Below the pieces are notes generated by a model. It was not told the DNA's origin and searched no databases. It was given only the letters and a program-made list of their open reading frames with translations. Position numbers and translations under genes: made by a program. Source: Rhodococcus sp. WMMA185 (GTDB taxonomy: Bacteria; Actinomycetota; Actinomycetes; Mycobacteriales; Mycobacteriaceae). From it: a DNA stretch of 64,000 nucleotides. Shown here piece by piece: positions 34,941 through 44,001 of this stretch. The DNA lies in NCBI RefSeq assembly GCF_001767395.1, contig NZ_CP017014.1, forward strand, positions 62,001 through 126,000, given 5' to 3'. Position 1 is the stretch's first letter. Each line of letters begins with the position of its first letter.

Positions 34941-35000
34941 AGCGGGGCAGTGCCCCGACCGAGGAGATGCAGCGGGGCAGTGCCCCGCCGGAGGAGATGA
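34941..35000 (+). repeat. Two 30-bp tandem repeats, each with a hairpin and a ribosome-site-like GAGGAG
   Basis: Units 34941-34970 and 34971-35000 match at 27 of 30 bases. Each holds CGGGGC-AGT-GCCCCG, a 6-bp stem with a 3-base loop, then GAGGAGATG. Only the second unit is positioned to serve the ATG at 35004. The leader of the downstream gene therefore seems duplicated, possibly a translational control element. Confidence 0.85.
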
Positions 35001-35003
35001 GAA

Positions 35004-35618
35004 ATGTTCATCCAGGTACTGCAAGGAAAAGTGTCAGATAAGGAGGGTCTCAACAGGTGCCTTGACCAGTGGCTCGAGGAACTGGAACCGACCGCCATCG
35101 GGTTCTTGGGAACTACACAGGGGGTGTGCGACGACGGAACGTTCATCGCGTTGGCCCGGTTCGAGTCCGAAGAGGCCGCCAGACGCAACAGCGAGCGTCC
35201 CGAACAGGGCGCATGGTGGGCCGCGGCGCAGAAGTGCTTCGACGGAGGGATCTCCGTCATGAACTGCCCCGACGCAACGTCGTGGATGGGTGGGGGATCT
35301 GATGAGGCGGGGTTCGTGCAGGTGATGAAGGGTCACACCACCGATGCGAATCGTCTGGCGGAGTTGTTGGACGAGGCCGAACCACAGCGGCGTCAGATGC
35401 GGCCGGAGATCCTTGGAGGAACGTTGGGCGCCTATGGCGAGGACGGATTCGTCGAAGCCGTGTACTTCAAGTCGGAGTCCGAGGCCCGCTTACACGAGAA
35501 GATGGCGGTCCCGGATGACCTGCGTTCATTGTTCGAAGAAGAGAGTCGGCTAGTGGACGACGTGTCGTACTACGACATGCGCGAGCCGATGTTGGTCACT
35601 GCAAAGCGGCAACGCTAG
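35004..35618 (+). CDS. Hypothetical protein with two tandem ferredoxin-like (dimeric alpha/beta barrel) domains
   Basis: This 204-residue protein consists of two similar halves. Residues 2-95 open with FIQVLQGKVSD and residues 100-200 with FVQVMKGHTTD. Each half has a beta-alpha-beta-beta pattern (ALARFESEEAARR and EAVYFKSESEARL) typical of antibiotic-biosynthesis-monooxygenase-like barrels. No catalytic residues are obvious. GGAGGAG in the second 30-bp repeat is the ribosome site. A hairpin terminator follows. It is probably a separate unit from the homogentisate operon because of the 186-base gap. Confidence 0.75.
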   Translation: MFIQVLQGKVSDKEGLNRCLDQWLEELEPTAIGFLGTTQGVCDDGTFIALARFESEEAARRNSERPEQGAWWAAAQKCFDGGISVMNCPDATSWMGGGSDEAGFVQVMKGHTTDANRLAELLDEAEPQRRQMRPEILGGTLGAYGEDGFVEAVYFKSESEARLHEKMAVPDDLRSLFEEESRLVDDVSYYDMREPMLVTAKRQR

Positions 35619-35627
35619 GTGGAAGCA

Positions 35628-35661
35628 GCCGGACCGCGTCGTTCGCCCCATGCGGTCCGGC
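35628..35661 (+). terminator. Hairpin terminator
   Basis: GCCGGACCGC (35628-35637) pairs perfectly with GCGGTCCGGC (35652-35661) across a 14-base loop. It starts 10 bases after the stop of the duplicated-domain gene. No long T-tract follows. The remaining gap up to 35874 holds a promoter region without a clear motif. Confidence 0.65.
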
Positions 35662-35874
35662 CTTGCCGGCTCAAAACTGAACTACGCGTTGCGCTCTGAT
35701 CAGACCGCGACGGGCGATCCACGCCAGCCAGAATATATGGGCTCGGCCCTGTTGGACCTGGCCCGTCGTGATTGACTGCGGTCGGATTGCGCCATAGCGT
35801 ACGTGGCGAAATCGCTTGTGTAATCGCTATCTCGCGCATGTTTGTGTGCGCTCCCGCCGGCCCGTGGAGGAACC

Positions 35875-37047
35875 ATGTCCGATCCGCAGACCCTGTCTCA
35901 GCTGTTCGCCCTCGACTCTCTGCTCGATGAAGAGGAGATAGCGATCCGGGACACCGTGCGGCGATTCGCGCAGGAACGAATCCGCCCGCATATCGGGGAA
36001 TGGTTCGAGGCGGCGGCACTGCCCGTGCGGGAACTGGCGGAGGGCCTCGGCGAACTCGGCGTCCTCGGCATGCACCTCGAGGGATACGGGTGCGCCGGAA
36101 TGAGCGCCACCGCGTACGGTCTGGCCTGCCTGGAACTCGAGGCCGTGGACTCCGGAACTCGCAGCCTCGTATCGGTGCAGGGGTCGCTGGCGATGTACGC
36201 GATCCACCACTACGGCAGCGAAGACCAGAAGCAGGAGTGGCTGCCTCGTATGGCCGCGGGCAAGGCGATCGGGTGTTTCGGGCTGACCGAGCCCGACTTC
36301 GGGTCGAACCCTGGTGGTATGCGGACGAACGCCAAGCGGGATGGCGACGACTGGGTACTCAACGGTACGAAGATGTGGATCACCAACGGCTCCGTCGCCG
36401 ATGCCGCGGTGGTGTGGGCACGCGCGGACGACGGCATACGCGGATTCATCGTGCCTACCGACACCCCCGGCTTCTCGGCGCCCGAGATCAAGAACAAGAT
36501 GTCGCTGCGTGCGTCCGTCACGTCCGAACTGGTGCTCGAGGACGTGCGCCTGCCCGCCTCAGCCATGCTGCCTGAAGCGAAGGGCCTGTCCGGGCCGCTC
36601 GGCTGCCTCAACGAGGCCCGCTTCGGCATCATCTTCGGATCGATGGGTGCGGCGCGCGACTGCCTGGAGACCGCAATCTCGTACGCACAGGACCGTCAGG
36701 TCTTCGACAAGTCTCTCGCCGCGTATCAGATCACTCAGGCAAAGATCGCCGACATGGCCGTCGAGGTCGGCAAGGGGCATCTGCTCGCGTACCACCTCGG
36801 GCGTCTCAAGGACCGCGGAGAGTTGCGGCCCGAACAGGTCAGCACGGGAAAGTTGAATAACGTCCGTGAGGCCATCGCCATCGCGCGCGAGTGCCGAACA
36901 ATCCTCGGAGCCAACGGAATCACGCTGGAATACCCGGTGATTCGCCACGCGAACAACCTCGAGTCCGTCCTCACCTATGAGGGCACGTCCGAGGTGCATC
37001 AACTGGTGATCGGCAAAGCGCTTACCGGCGAGGAGGCGTTTCGGTGA
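35875..37047 (+). CDS. Acyl-CoA dehydrogenase, glutaryl-CoA dehydrogenase-like
   Basis: This 390-residue flavoenzyme resembles GcdH, which oxidises and decarboxylates glutaryl-CoA to crotonyl-CoA. Diagnostic stretches are RSLVSVQGSLAM, GCFGLTEPDFGSNPGGM, WVLNGTKMWITNG and the C-terminal TYEGTSEVHQLVIGKALTG, which carries the catalytic Glu. The ATG at 35875 has GGAGG 5 bases upstream. It could also act on other short or branched acyl-CoAs. No lysine-catabolic genes adjoin it. Confidence 0.88.
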   Translation: MSDPQTLSQLFALDSLLDEEEIAIRDTVRRFAQERIRPHIGEWFEAAALPVRELAEGLGELGVLGMHLEGYGCAGMSATAYGLACLELEAVDSGTRSLVSVQGSLAMYAIHHYGSEDQKQEWLPRMAAGKAIGCFGLTEPDFGSNPGGMRTNAKRDGDDWVLNGTKMWITNGSVADAAVVWARADDGIRGFIVPTDTPGFSAPEIKNKMSLRASVTSELVLEDVRLPASAMLPEAKGLSGPLGCLNEARFGIIFGSMGAARDCLETAISYAQDRQVFDKSLAAYQITQAKIADMAVEVGKGHLLAYHLGRLKDRGELRPEQVSTGKLNNVREAIAIARECRTILGANGITLEYPVIRHANNLESVLTYEGTSEVHQLVIGKALTGEEAFR

Positions 37048-37208
37048 GCATAGGCCGAGTGGCAAATCCGGCCCGTTCGGCGCGATACTTGTAGGAGCGC
37101 GGAGTCTTCTACTCCCCCCATTCGTTCTCGGTGCCTTGTGACCAGCAACTATTGTTGGATCCAGCATGCACCGTCGGGCGTTTCGATGTACGGCAAGGGG
37201 TGGCAGCG

Positions 37209-39575
37209 ATGGTTGATCGAGCACGCGACAATCGCCAAGTACTTCCGATTCCGGACCGTCAGCATTTCGGCCTGGTGACCTACGACGCGAAGGACCCGGA
37301 CACTTCGTTTCCACCGATCGAGCAACTACGACCGCCGGCTGGTGCCCCGAATGTGCTCGTCATCCTGCTCGATGACGTGGGTTACGGGGCAAGTAGCGCC
37401 TTCGGCGGGCCGGTAAATACTCCGACCGCAGAACGCTTGCAGCGCGGCGGTCTCACCTACACCCGGTTCCACACCACCGCTTTGTGCGCGCCGACCCGAA
37501 CTGCGCTGCTCAGCGGACGTAACCATCACTCGGTGGGGATGGGCGCGGTCACCGAGATGTCGACTTCGGCGCCGGGGGCCTCGGGTCTGCGTCCGAATAC
37601 CAAGGCGCCCCTGCCCATGACATTGAAACTCAACGGCTACTCGACCGCCCAGTTCGGCAAGTGTCATGAGGTGCCGCCCTGGCAGACCTCGCCGGTCGGC
37701 CCTTTTGATGCCTGGCCCTCAGGTGGCGGTGGGTTCGAGCACTTCTACGGGTTCGTCGGTGGCGAGACCAACCAGTACTACCCGGCGCTCTATGAGGGAT
37801 TCACCCCCGTGGAACCGGACAAAGGACCTGAGGACGGCTACCACCTCACCGAAGACCTGGCCGACCATGCCATCGAGTGGGTTCGCGCCCAGAAGTCGCT
37901 CGCGCCCGACAAGCCGTTCTTCATGTACTTTGCTCCCGGCGCCACACACGCACCGCACAGCGTTCCCAAGGAGTGGGTCGACAGATACACGGGCAAGTTC
38001 GCCGAAGGTTGGGACGCGCAGCGTGAAACGACACTTGCGAAACAGAAGCAGCGCGGAGTCGTTTCGCCCGATGCTGAACTGACCGCCCGGCCGGAGGTGA
38101 TCCCCGCCTGGGACGACATGGACGATGCCCTCAAGCCGGTGCTCGAACGTCAAATGGAGGTATACGCGGGATTCCTCGAGCACACCGACTTTCAGGTCGG
38201 TCGCGTTATCGAGGCAATCGCCGCATTGGGCGCGCTCGAGGACACGTTGGTGTACTACATCATCGGTGACAACGGAGCCTCCGCCGAGGGAACGCTCAAC
38301 GGGGCGTTCAACGAGCTGGCGAGTTTGAACGGGCTCCCCGAGGTCGAGACGACGGAGTTCCTGACGGAGGTCAAGGACAAATTCGGAACGCCCGAGGCCC
38401 ACAATCACTACTCGGTGGGTTGGGCGTGGGCTATGTGCGCACCCTTCCAGTGGACCAAGCAGGTCGCTTCCCACTGGGGTGGCACCCGCAACGGAACTAT
38501 CGTGCACTGGCCGACCGGAATCGCTGGCAAAGGAGAGATCAGGTCGCAGTTCAGCCACGTCATCGACGTAGCGCCGACGGTCCTCGAGGTGGCAGGACTT
38601 CCTGAGCCCACATTCGTCAACGGCGTGCAACAGTCGCCGATCGAGGGCACCAGCATGGCGTACAGCTTCGACGATGCGGACGCACCGGAACGGCACGATC
38701 TGCAGTATTTCGAGATGTTCGGCAACCGCGGAATCTACTACAGGGGGTGGAGCGCCGTCACCCGACACAGCACACCCTGGTTGGCGAACGAGGTTCTGCC
38801 CGCGTTCGACGACGACGTATGGGAACTCTACGACGGAGCCACCGATTGGACGCAGGCACACGATCTGGCGGCCGAGATGCCCGAGAAGCTCGCAGCATTG
38901 CAGAGGCTGTGGTTGATCGAGGCCGTGAAATATAACGTGCTGCCGATAGACGACCGCCGGTTCGAAAGGTTCAACGCGACCATTGCCGGGCGTCCACAAC
39001 TGATTTCAGGCAACAAGCAGGTTCTGTTTCCGGGAATGAAACGCCTCAGCGAAAACAGCATCCTCGATATCAAGAACCGGTCGTTCACGGTGACCGCAGC
39101 GATCGAGACACCCAGGAAGGGCGCCGCCAACGGCGTGATCATCGCGCAGGGCGGTCGTTTCGGCGGATGGGCTCTGCACGTCAATGCAGGACGGGCCAAG
39201 TTCGTCTACAACCTGCTCGGCATAACAGAGTTCGTGATCACGGCGAATGAGGACATCCCTGCGGGGAGTCGGCAGATCCGAGCCGAGTTCGCTTACGACG
39301 GAGGCGGTCTCGCGAAGGGCGGCGACGTCACTCTCTACTACGACGGTCGCAGCGTCGGCACTGGCCGGGTCGAACAGACCCACCCGATGATCTTCTCCGC
39401 GGACGAGACCACCGACATCGGCGACGACTACGGTATGCCCGTCAGCGCGGGTTACAACGGCGACCCCAAGTTCAACGGACGCATCGAGGTTGTGCAGATC
39501 GAGGTCGGCGACGACGACCATTCTGACCTGATCGACCCGGCCGAAGTCGCGCGGGTGGCCATGAGCCGTCAGTGA
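37209..39575 (+). CDS. Arylsulfatase
   Basis: This 788-residue sulfatase has metal-site Asp55-Asp56 (ILLDDVGYG), the formylglycine motif CAPTR (93-97) with LLSGR following, IIGDNGASAEG and THAPHSVPKEW. The C-terminal 170 residues form a beta-sandwich-like domain (ITEFVITANEDIPAG, TLYYDGRSVGTGRV). Length and layout match mycobacterial AtsA/AtsD type enzymes. It has no signal peptide, so it is cytosolic. Cys93 needs oxidation by a formylglycine-generating enzyme encoded elsewhere. The ATG at 37209 follows AAGGGG; an upstream GTG at 37131 is less likely. Confidence 0.92.
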   Translation: MVDRARDNRQVLPIPDRQHFGLVTYDAKDPDTSFPPIEQLRPPAGAPNVLVILLDDVGYGASSAFGGPVNTPTAERLQRGGLTYTRFHTTALCAPTRTALLSGRNHHSVGMGAVTEMSTSAPGASGLRPNTKAPLPMTLKLNGYSTAQFGKCHEVPPWQTSPVGPFDAWPSGGGGFEHFYGFVGGETNQYYPALYEGFTPVEPDKGPEDGYHLTEDLADHAIEWVRAQKSLAPDKPFFMYFAPGATHAPHSVPKEWVDRYTGKFAEGWDAQRETTLAKQKQRGVVSPDAELTARPEVIPAWDDMDDALKPVLERQMEVYAGFLEHTDFQVGRVIEAIAALGALEDTLVYYIIGDNGASAEGTLNGAFNELASLNGLPEVETTEFLTEVKDKFGTPEAHNHYSVGWAWAMCAPFQWTKQVASHWGGTRNGTIVHWPTGIAGKGEIRSQFSHVIDVAPTVLEVAGLPEPTFVNGVQQSPIEGTSMAYSFDDADAPERHDLQYFEMFGNRGIYYRGWSAVTRHSTPWLANEVLPAFDDDVWELYDGATDWTQAHDLAAEMPEKLAALQRLWLIEAVKYNVLPIDDRRFERFNATIAGRPQLISGNKQVLFPGMKRLSENSILDIKNRSFTVTAAIETPRKGAANGVIIAQGGRFGGWALHVNAGRAKFVYNLLGITEFVITANEDIPAGSRQIRAEFAYDGGGLAKGGDVTLYYDGRSVGTGRVEQTHPMIFSADETTDIGDDYGMPVSAGYNGDPKFNGRIEVVQIEVGDDDHSDLIDPAEVARVAMSRQ

Positions 39576-39751
39576 CCGGACGCGGTGCCTACCGTCGGGT
39601 TCCGTGGGGCCTGTCCGAACCGACCTGCGTCGTCAGGGAATCAGCGACCCGCGAAGCTGAAAGTGGAAGCACCGTCGAATGGTAGCTGTCCAAGGACGGG
39701 GGGTGTTGATTTCCGACTAGACACGCAAGGAGGTGTCCGGGTGCGCTGCGA

Positions 39752-39774
39752 CCCCAGCCTGAGTGAGGCTGGGG
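39752..39774. terminator. Hairpin between convergent genes
   Basis: CCCCAGCCT (39752-39760) pairs with AGGCTGGGG (39766-39774) across GAGTG. It lies between the convergent arylsulfatase and exported-protein genes and may stop both transcripts. Confidence 0.7.
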
Positions 39775-39792
39775 CAGCAGCTCGCTCTTCGC

Positions 39793-40263
39793 TCAGGGTG
39801 TGGCGAAGAACTGCTCAACTGCGGCCTGCGCATTGGGGTTCCCCATATCGATGGCGATGACAGCACCGGCAACCGTGCCGATGGCAGTTCCGAGTACGCA
39901 GCCGACGAGGATGCTGGGGAACAGTGACACACACCCGACAGCCGAGCCGATGTTGGCGCCGATCGCCAGACCAGGCAGGCCCCCGTTTTCCCAGCCGATA
40001 CTGATCTCGTTGGCCATGTTGTCGAAGGCGGCCTGTTTGGGATCGTTATCCGGGAAGAGATATTCGGCCGCCTGACTGGCCTCGCCCTCGGCAGTCGGGG
40101 ACAGCAAGGGTTGCGACCAGTCGATTTCCCGCGGCTGGGGCTCGACTGCCTGCGGCTGGGGCTCGGCTCCCTGTGGCTGGGGCTCGGCGTACGCCGTTGC
40201 AGCACCGACGACCATCGCGCAGGCGACCAATCCGGACAACACAACAGTTCTCGAGAGTTTCAT
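39793..40263 (-). CDS. Small exported protein with glycine-zipper domain (paralogue A)
   Basis: This 156-residue protein has a signal peptide (VVLSGLVACAMVVGAATAYA, cleavage about residue 26) and then three EPQPQ-type heptads encoded by 21-bp near-repeats (plus strand about 40131-40194). The C-terminal domain of about 80 residues contains NMANEISIGWENGG and a long Gly-rich hydrophobic stretch with two cysteines (IGSAVGC, LVGCVLGTAIGTVAG). The same domain occurs in the next gene. Function is unknown; membrane insertion or pore formation is possible from the glycine zipper. Confidence 0.8.
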   Translation of the reverse strand: MKLSRTVVLSGLVACAMVVGAATAYAEPQPQGAEPQPQAVEPQPREIDWSQPLLSPTAEGEASQAAEYLFPDNDPKQAAFDNMANEISIGWENGGLPGLAIGANIGSAVGCVSLFPSILVGCVLGTAIGTVAGAVIAIDMGNPNAQAAVEQFFATP

Positions 40264-40472
40264 TGAATACCTACCATGTCGTAGTACGAACACGGACCTC
40301 ACCTTCATTGCACCGAACATCCTTTTGCGTGGGCCATATTCGCTTCGAAACCGAACGGCTACATGAATACGTGGGTGCGCAGTGATGCTCCCCGTGTTCG
40401 CGGCTACGCCATAGGCCTCCCGGAATCGTCCCTCGCAGTGCGACAGAACCCCATTGCACGGTTCCGTGGCAT

Positions 40473-41075
40473 TTACAGGGTCTCGAGGTAGTCGAAGACC
40501 GCCGGCGTCACTGCGGGGTTGGCGTTGCTGATACCGGTAACGGCTCCGATCCCCGCGCCTATTGCGGCACCCGGGATGCACCCGCCGAGGATGAAGAAAA
40601 TGCATCCGACGACAAAGCCGATGCCGGCGCCTACAGCAGTTGCCGTCGCGCCGCCGTTCTGCCAGCCGATTTCTATCTCGTTCAGCATGTTGGCGTATGC
40701 CGTGTCCTGGTCGACCGGTGTGACGGCGAGGGTTCCCGCGATCGGCGTCGTGGTGGGCGTCAGGCTGAGGAACCTGCCGTCATCGCTGACGACGGGGTCG
40801 ATCTCGAATTGCACGCCCGCAATCGAGTACCGGAGTGGAATAGTCGCTAACGTCGCTCCGGAATCATTGGTGATATCGACGGCGGCGGCCGTCTTGGACA
40901 GGCTGAAAGCTCCTGAGTCGAGCGCAGTATCTACCGATCGGCCATCCGGGCTCAGACTGGTGAGCGAGGTGACGGTCTGATCGACTCGAGCGGGATCGGC
41001 ATATGCGGTGCCCACTCCCACACACAGGGTGGCGATCAGCAGCGCTGCCAGGGCTGACACTCTATGCAGTTTCAT
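40473..41075 (-). CDS. Small exported protein with glycine-zipper domain (paralogue B)
   Basis: This 200-residue protein has a signal peptide (SALAALLIATLCVGVGTAYA). A beta-rich middle region (residues 30-125, with IPLRYSIAGVQFEIDP) follows, then the C-terminal domain shared with its neighbour: NMLNEIEIGWQNGG, VGC...GGCIPGAAIGAGIG and NPAVTPAVFDYLETL. GGGAAG precedes the ATG at 41075. The pair lies on the same strand with a 209-base gap containing nothing recognisable. Function is unknown. Confidence 0.8.
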   Translation of the reverse strand: MKLHRVSALAALLIATLCVGVGTAYADPARVDQTVTSLTSLSPDGRSVDTALDSGAFSLSKTAAAVDITNDSGATLATIPLRYSIAGVQFEIDPVVSDDGRFLSLTPTTTPIAGTLAVTPVDQDTAYANMLNEIEIGWQNGGATATAVGAGIGFVVGCIFFILGGCIPGAAIGAGIGAVTGISNANPAVTPAVFDYLETL

Positions 41076-41254
41076 GGCGCTTCCCATGGGTAGTAGCGGA
41101 TGACATCGACAAATCTGGTTCGACCTGGCGCTCCAGAGTTACTCGACCGCTAAAGCGCCCGTAACCTGCCTTCTGTTGTCATCTTCCCCTGTAGGGTGTG
41201 CCAATTTTCGGAATTTCGGTAAAACACTTGTGAAATGGGGTTCCTGGACTCGAA

Positions 41255-42331
41255 TTACACGGTCAGGCGGTAGAAGCGCCAGAACCCGAAATCCTCGATC
41301 GGAAGGATGTCCATGACGGAGAAGCCGGCTGCCTGCGCGTAGCCGCGCAATGTGCTGGGCCTCATGACCGTTCCGGTGCCTGCGCTGGGAGTATGACTCA
41401 TTCCGTCGGGGAGGCACACGGTCAGGCTGATTCCGTACATGAATCGCTCGAGGTCGCTTCCGGGTGCGGAGAACTCGTCATCGACGGCCTCGTCCATGAC
41501 GAACAGCGCACCACCAGGCTCGAGGGCCCTCCGTACGGCGGCCAACACGTCCACTGGGGCCGGCATATCGTGGATGCACTCGAAGGCGAAGGCAGCGGTA
41601 CAGCTACCTTCGGGGATTCCCGTAGCGTCCGACTCGGTGATGGTGATCCGTTGCGCGACGTCCGGGTGGGTGCTGACGTTGGCTTTCGCGAGTTCGACTG
41701 TTGCGGCGTCGATGTCGTATCCACGAAGTTGAGCGTCCGGGTAGGCGCGGGCCAGGGCAATTGTCGACCATGCGCCGCCACACCCCACGTCGGCGATGAC
41801 GGCGCCAGGCGTACGCAGTAGCGAGTCCACGTCGGGGACCGAGGCGAGGGCGCCCGGCAGAGCTTGCTCGTACCACGGCCGATTCATGTCGGCCTGTGAC
41901 TCGCGCGCGTCGGCACCGAACTTCGCCCATCCCACGCCTCCTCCGGCGCGGTAGACCTCGAGAAGCGCGGGCATCTGCACGGCGGCGGCGACCACCTGCC
42001 GTGCGAGTGGGGCCAGGTAGGAAAGACTGCTTTCGTCTGTGAGTGCCTCGGTGGCGCCGGGAGCTAGTGCGAATGTCCTGGGATCGGCGGAGTTCACCGT
42101 GACGAACCCCGACACCGCCTGGTGTTCGAGCCATTCCTGCGCGTATCGCGGATGGGTCGAGGTGCGCTCGGCCAATTCCTCCGCCGTGGCGGGGCCCTGG
42201 GTGGCGAGACTGTGGTACCAGCCCATGCGGTCTCCGATATGGATGGAGAGGACGTCCATCGCGCCGAGTGAGGCATCGAAAATGCGCTGGGAGAAGGTGT
42301 CGGCGTCGGCGTCGGGTGAGAGTGTGGACAT
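41255..42331 (-). CDS. Class I SAM-dependent methyltransferase
   Basis: This 358-residue protein has an N-terminal winged-helix dimerisation part (TAEELAERTSTHPRYAQEWLEHQA) and a Rossmann methyltransferase domain with motif I VIADVGCGGAWSTIALA, an acidic loop GYDID and motif IV AFECIHDM. The layout is like small-molecule methyltransferases. The ATG at 42331 has GGAG 7 bases before it. The substrate is unknown. It lies downstream of a glycosylase gene but is separated from it by a strong hairpin. Confidence 0.87.
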   Translation of the reverse strand: MSTLSPDADADTFSQRIFDASLGAMDVLSIHIGDRMGWYHSLATQGPATAEELAERTSTHPRYAQEWLEHQAVSGFVTVNSADPRTFALAPGATEALTDESSLSYLAPLARQVVAAAVQMPALLEVYRAGGGVGWAKFGADARESQADMNRPWYEQALPGALASVPDVDSLLRTPGAVIADVGCGGAWSTIALARAYPDAQLRGYDIDAATVELAKANVSTHPDVAQRITITESDATGIPEGSCTAAFAFECIHDMPAPVDVLAAVRRALEPGGALFVMDEAVDDEFSAPGSDLERFMYGISLTVCLPDGMSHTPSAGTGTVMRPSTLRGYAQAAGFSVMDILPIEDFGFWRFYRLTV

Positions 42332-42400
42332 CACTGATCTCCGGTCGGAGGGTGGGTGAGGCGTCGTCTCCTCATGGTAGTCAGGGCGCCGGAGGTGTCA

Positions 42401-42427
42401 TCCTTCGTTCGCGCGGCGAACGAAGGA
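42401..42427 (-). terminator. Hairpin after second glycosylase gene
   Basis: A perfect 12-bp stem (TCCTTCGTTCGC with its complement) has a 3-base GCG loop. It lies just downstream of the minus-strand glycosylase stop. No T-tract follows, so termination is likely but not certain. Confidence 0.65.
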
Positions 42428-42453
42428 AGAGCCCACCCTTCTTTGGCAGATCG

Positions 42454-43380
42454 TCAGTGCCAGCTGTGGTCGACCAGCGCTGTGCGGGGGCCGAACTTGG
42501 GCTTGACGGCGTTGCCGCTGACTTCCAGCAGTCGGATGGCCCGATACCGGTGTGGTCGAATTGGTTCTAGATACGCCACCATTTCGCCGTCGTCGATGGG
42601 TCTGCCCAACAGTGACCAGCCCACTACCGCCGCAAGGTGGTAGTCCCCGACAGACAGGGCGTCGGAGTCGCCTAGTGCACGCTGCGCCACCTCGGCTGCG
42701 GTCCAGATCCCGACACCGGGGATGGACATCAACCGCCGCGTAGCGTCCTCGCGGGGGAGATCGACGATCTTCTCCAGTCGATCGGCGACCTGAGCGCACC
42801 GGACGATGGTGCGAGCCCTGCTCGGGTCGACGTTGGCGCGATGAAACTCCCATGACGGGACGCGCCGCCACACTTGTGCTGTCGGCGGAAGCCTCATGCC
42901 GTCCGGGGTGGGGCCGGGGGCGGGCTCGCCGAACTTCCACACGAGTCGTCGCCACGAGGCGTACGCGGCGATGCCGTGCACGCGCTGTTCGAGGACCGCG
43001 GGCACGAGGGCTTCCATCACCCGGTTGGTGCGGCCCAGGCGCAGGTGCGGAAACCGGCGGTGTGCCTCGACAAGAACCGGGTGTTCGGGGGTGAAGTCCG
43101 CGCATTCGTCGTGATCGCCGACGAGGCGGTCGAGCCCAGCAACCAGTTCCTCGGATCCCTCTCCCCAGGCCTGGCAATGCACCGTGTGGCGATCGGGTTG
43201 GGTGATGCGATACGTGACCGGTCCGGATTGCTGCACCGAGGTCCGCCAGATCGAACCGTCGCCGGCTCTCCGATGGCAAGGGTCCCCCTTGCCACGCTGA
43301 AGAGGCTGCAACGTCATGGCGACGTCCAGGGGGCGTCGCGAGTTCACAGTGGCCTCGACCATCTCCAGCGAAGCTGTCAT
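42454..43380 (-). CDS. DNA-3-methyladenine glycosylase 2 family protein
   Basis: This 308-residue HhH-GPD protein has an N-terminal beta domain, VMEALVPAVLEQRVHG in the helical core, the hairpin LMSIPGVGIWTAAEVA (218-232) and catalytic Asp246 in SVGDYHL. It represents a second, distinct AlkA-like enzyme, since the helical core and Asp context differ from the operon copy at 24972. The start is taken as ATG 43380; the Shine-Dalgarno is weak. It is divergent from RNase HI with a 72-base gap. Confidence 0.87.
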   Translation of the reverse strand: MTASLEMVEATVNSRRPLDVAMTLQPLQRGKGDPCHRRAGDGSIWRTSVQQSGPVTYRITQPDRHTVHCQAWGEGSEELVAGLDRLVGDHDECADFTPEHPVLVEAHRRFPHLRLGRTNRVMEALVPAVLEQRVHGIAAYASWRRLVWKFGEPAPGPTPDGMRLPPTAQVWRRVPSWEFHRANVDPSRARTIVRCAQVADRLEKIVDLPREDATRRLMSIPGVGIWTAAEVAQRALGDSDALSVGDYHLAAVVGWSLLGRPIDDGEMVAYLEPIRPHRYRAIRLLEVSGNAVKPKFGPRTALVDHSWH

Positions 43381-43452
43381 CCAAGCGAGCGTAGCCGTAG
43401 TAATGCAGACCACTGCGGAGGAAGGTCGGAGCACGCACGTAGAGTCCCAGCC

Positions 43453-43977
43453 ATGATCATCGTGAGCACCGATGGATCCTGCCTCCGCAACCCGGGCGGG
43501 GCAATCGGCTGGGCATGGGTCAATCACGAGGGGCCCAGTCAATCGGGTGGTGAACCCTCGGGTACGAACCAGATCGCCGAGCTGCGGGCGTTGCTCGAAG
43601 CGATCAAGTCGCATCCAGGATCGGACCCGCTGCTGATCGAATCCGATTCCCAGTACGCCATCAAATGCGCCTCCGAGTGGTTGCCCGGGTGGAAGCGCAA
43701 GGGGTGGAAGACTGCGGGCGGCGCTCCCGTCAAGAACCTCGAGTTGGTGCAATCCATCGATCGGGCTATCAGCGAACGCCCCGGTCCGGTTCGGTTCCGT
43801 TGGGTGCGAGGCCACGTCGGCAATCACTACAACGAGATGGCCGACACGCTTGCCGGCGAGGCGGCCCGCGCCGTCGATTCCGGCGAGGTGGCTCCGGCAC
43901 CTGCGGTCCCGTCTACTCCGGCGGCGACCGATGCACCGCCGCGTCCTGAGCCAGAGGACGCGTTGACGCTCTTTTGA
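43453..43977 (+). CDS. rnhA: Ribonuclease HI
   Basis: This 174-residue enzyme cleaves RNA in RNA:DNA hybrids. The four acidic residues and the histidine are all present: Asp7 (STDGSC), Glu43 (NQIAELRALL), Asp65 (ESDSQYAI), His121 (RGHVGNHYNEMAD) and Asp131. A Pro/Ala-rich tail of about 35 residues follows the domain. Start is the first ATG giving the domain N-terminus. An amidohydrolase gene follows 24 bases on. Confidence 0.93.
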   Translation: MIIVSTDGSCLRNPGGAIGWAWVNHEGPSQSGGEPSGTNQIAELRALLEAIKSHPGSDPLLIESDSQYAIKCASEWLPGWKRKGWKTAGGAPVKNLELVQSIDRAISERPGPVRFRWVRGHVGNHYNEMADTLAGEAARAVDSGEVAPAPAVPSTPAATDAPPRPEPEDALTLF

Positions 43978-44001
43978 GCCCCATTTCGTCGAGGAGGAGC
44001 G

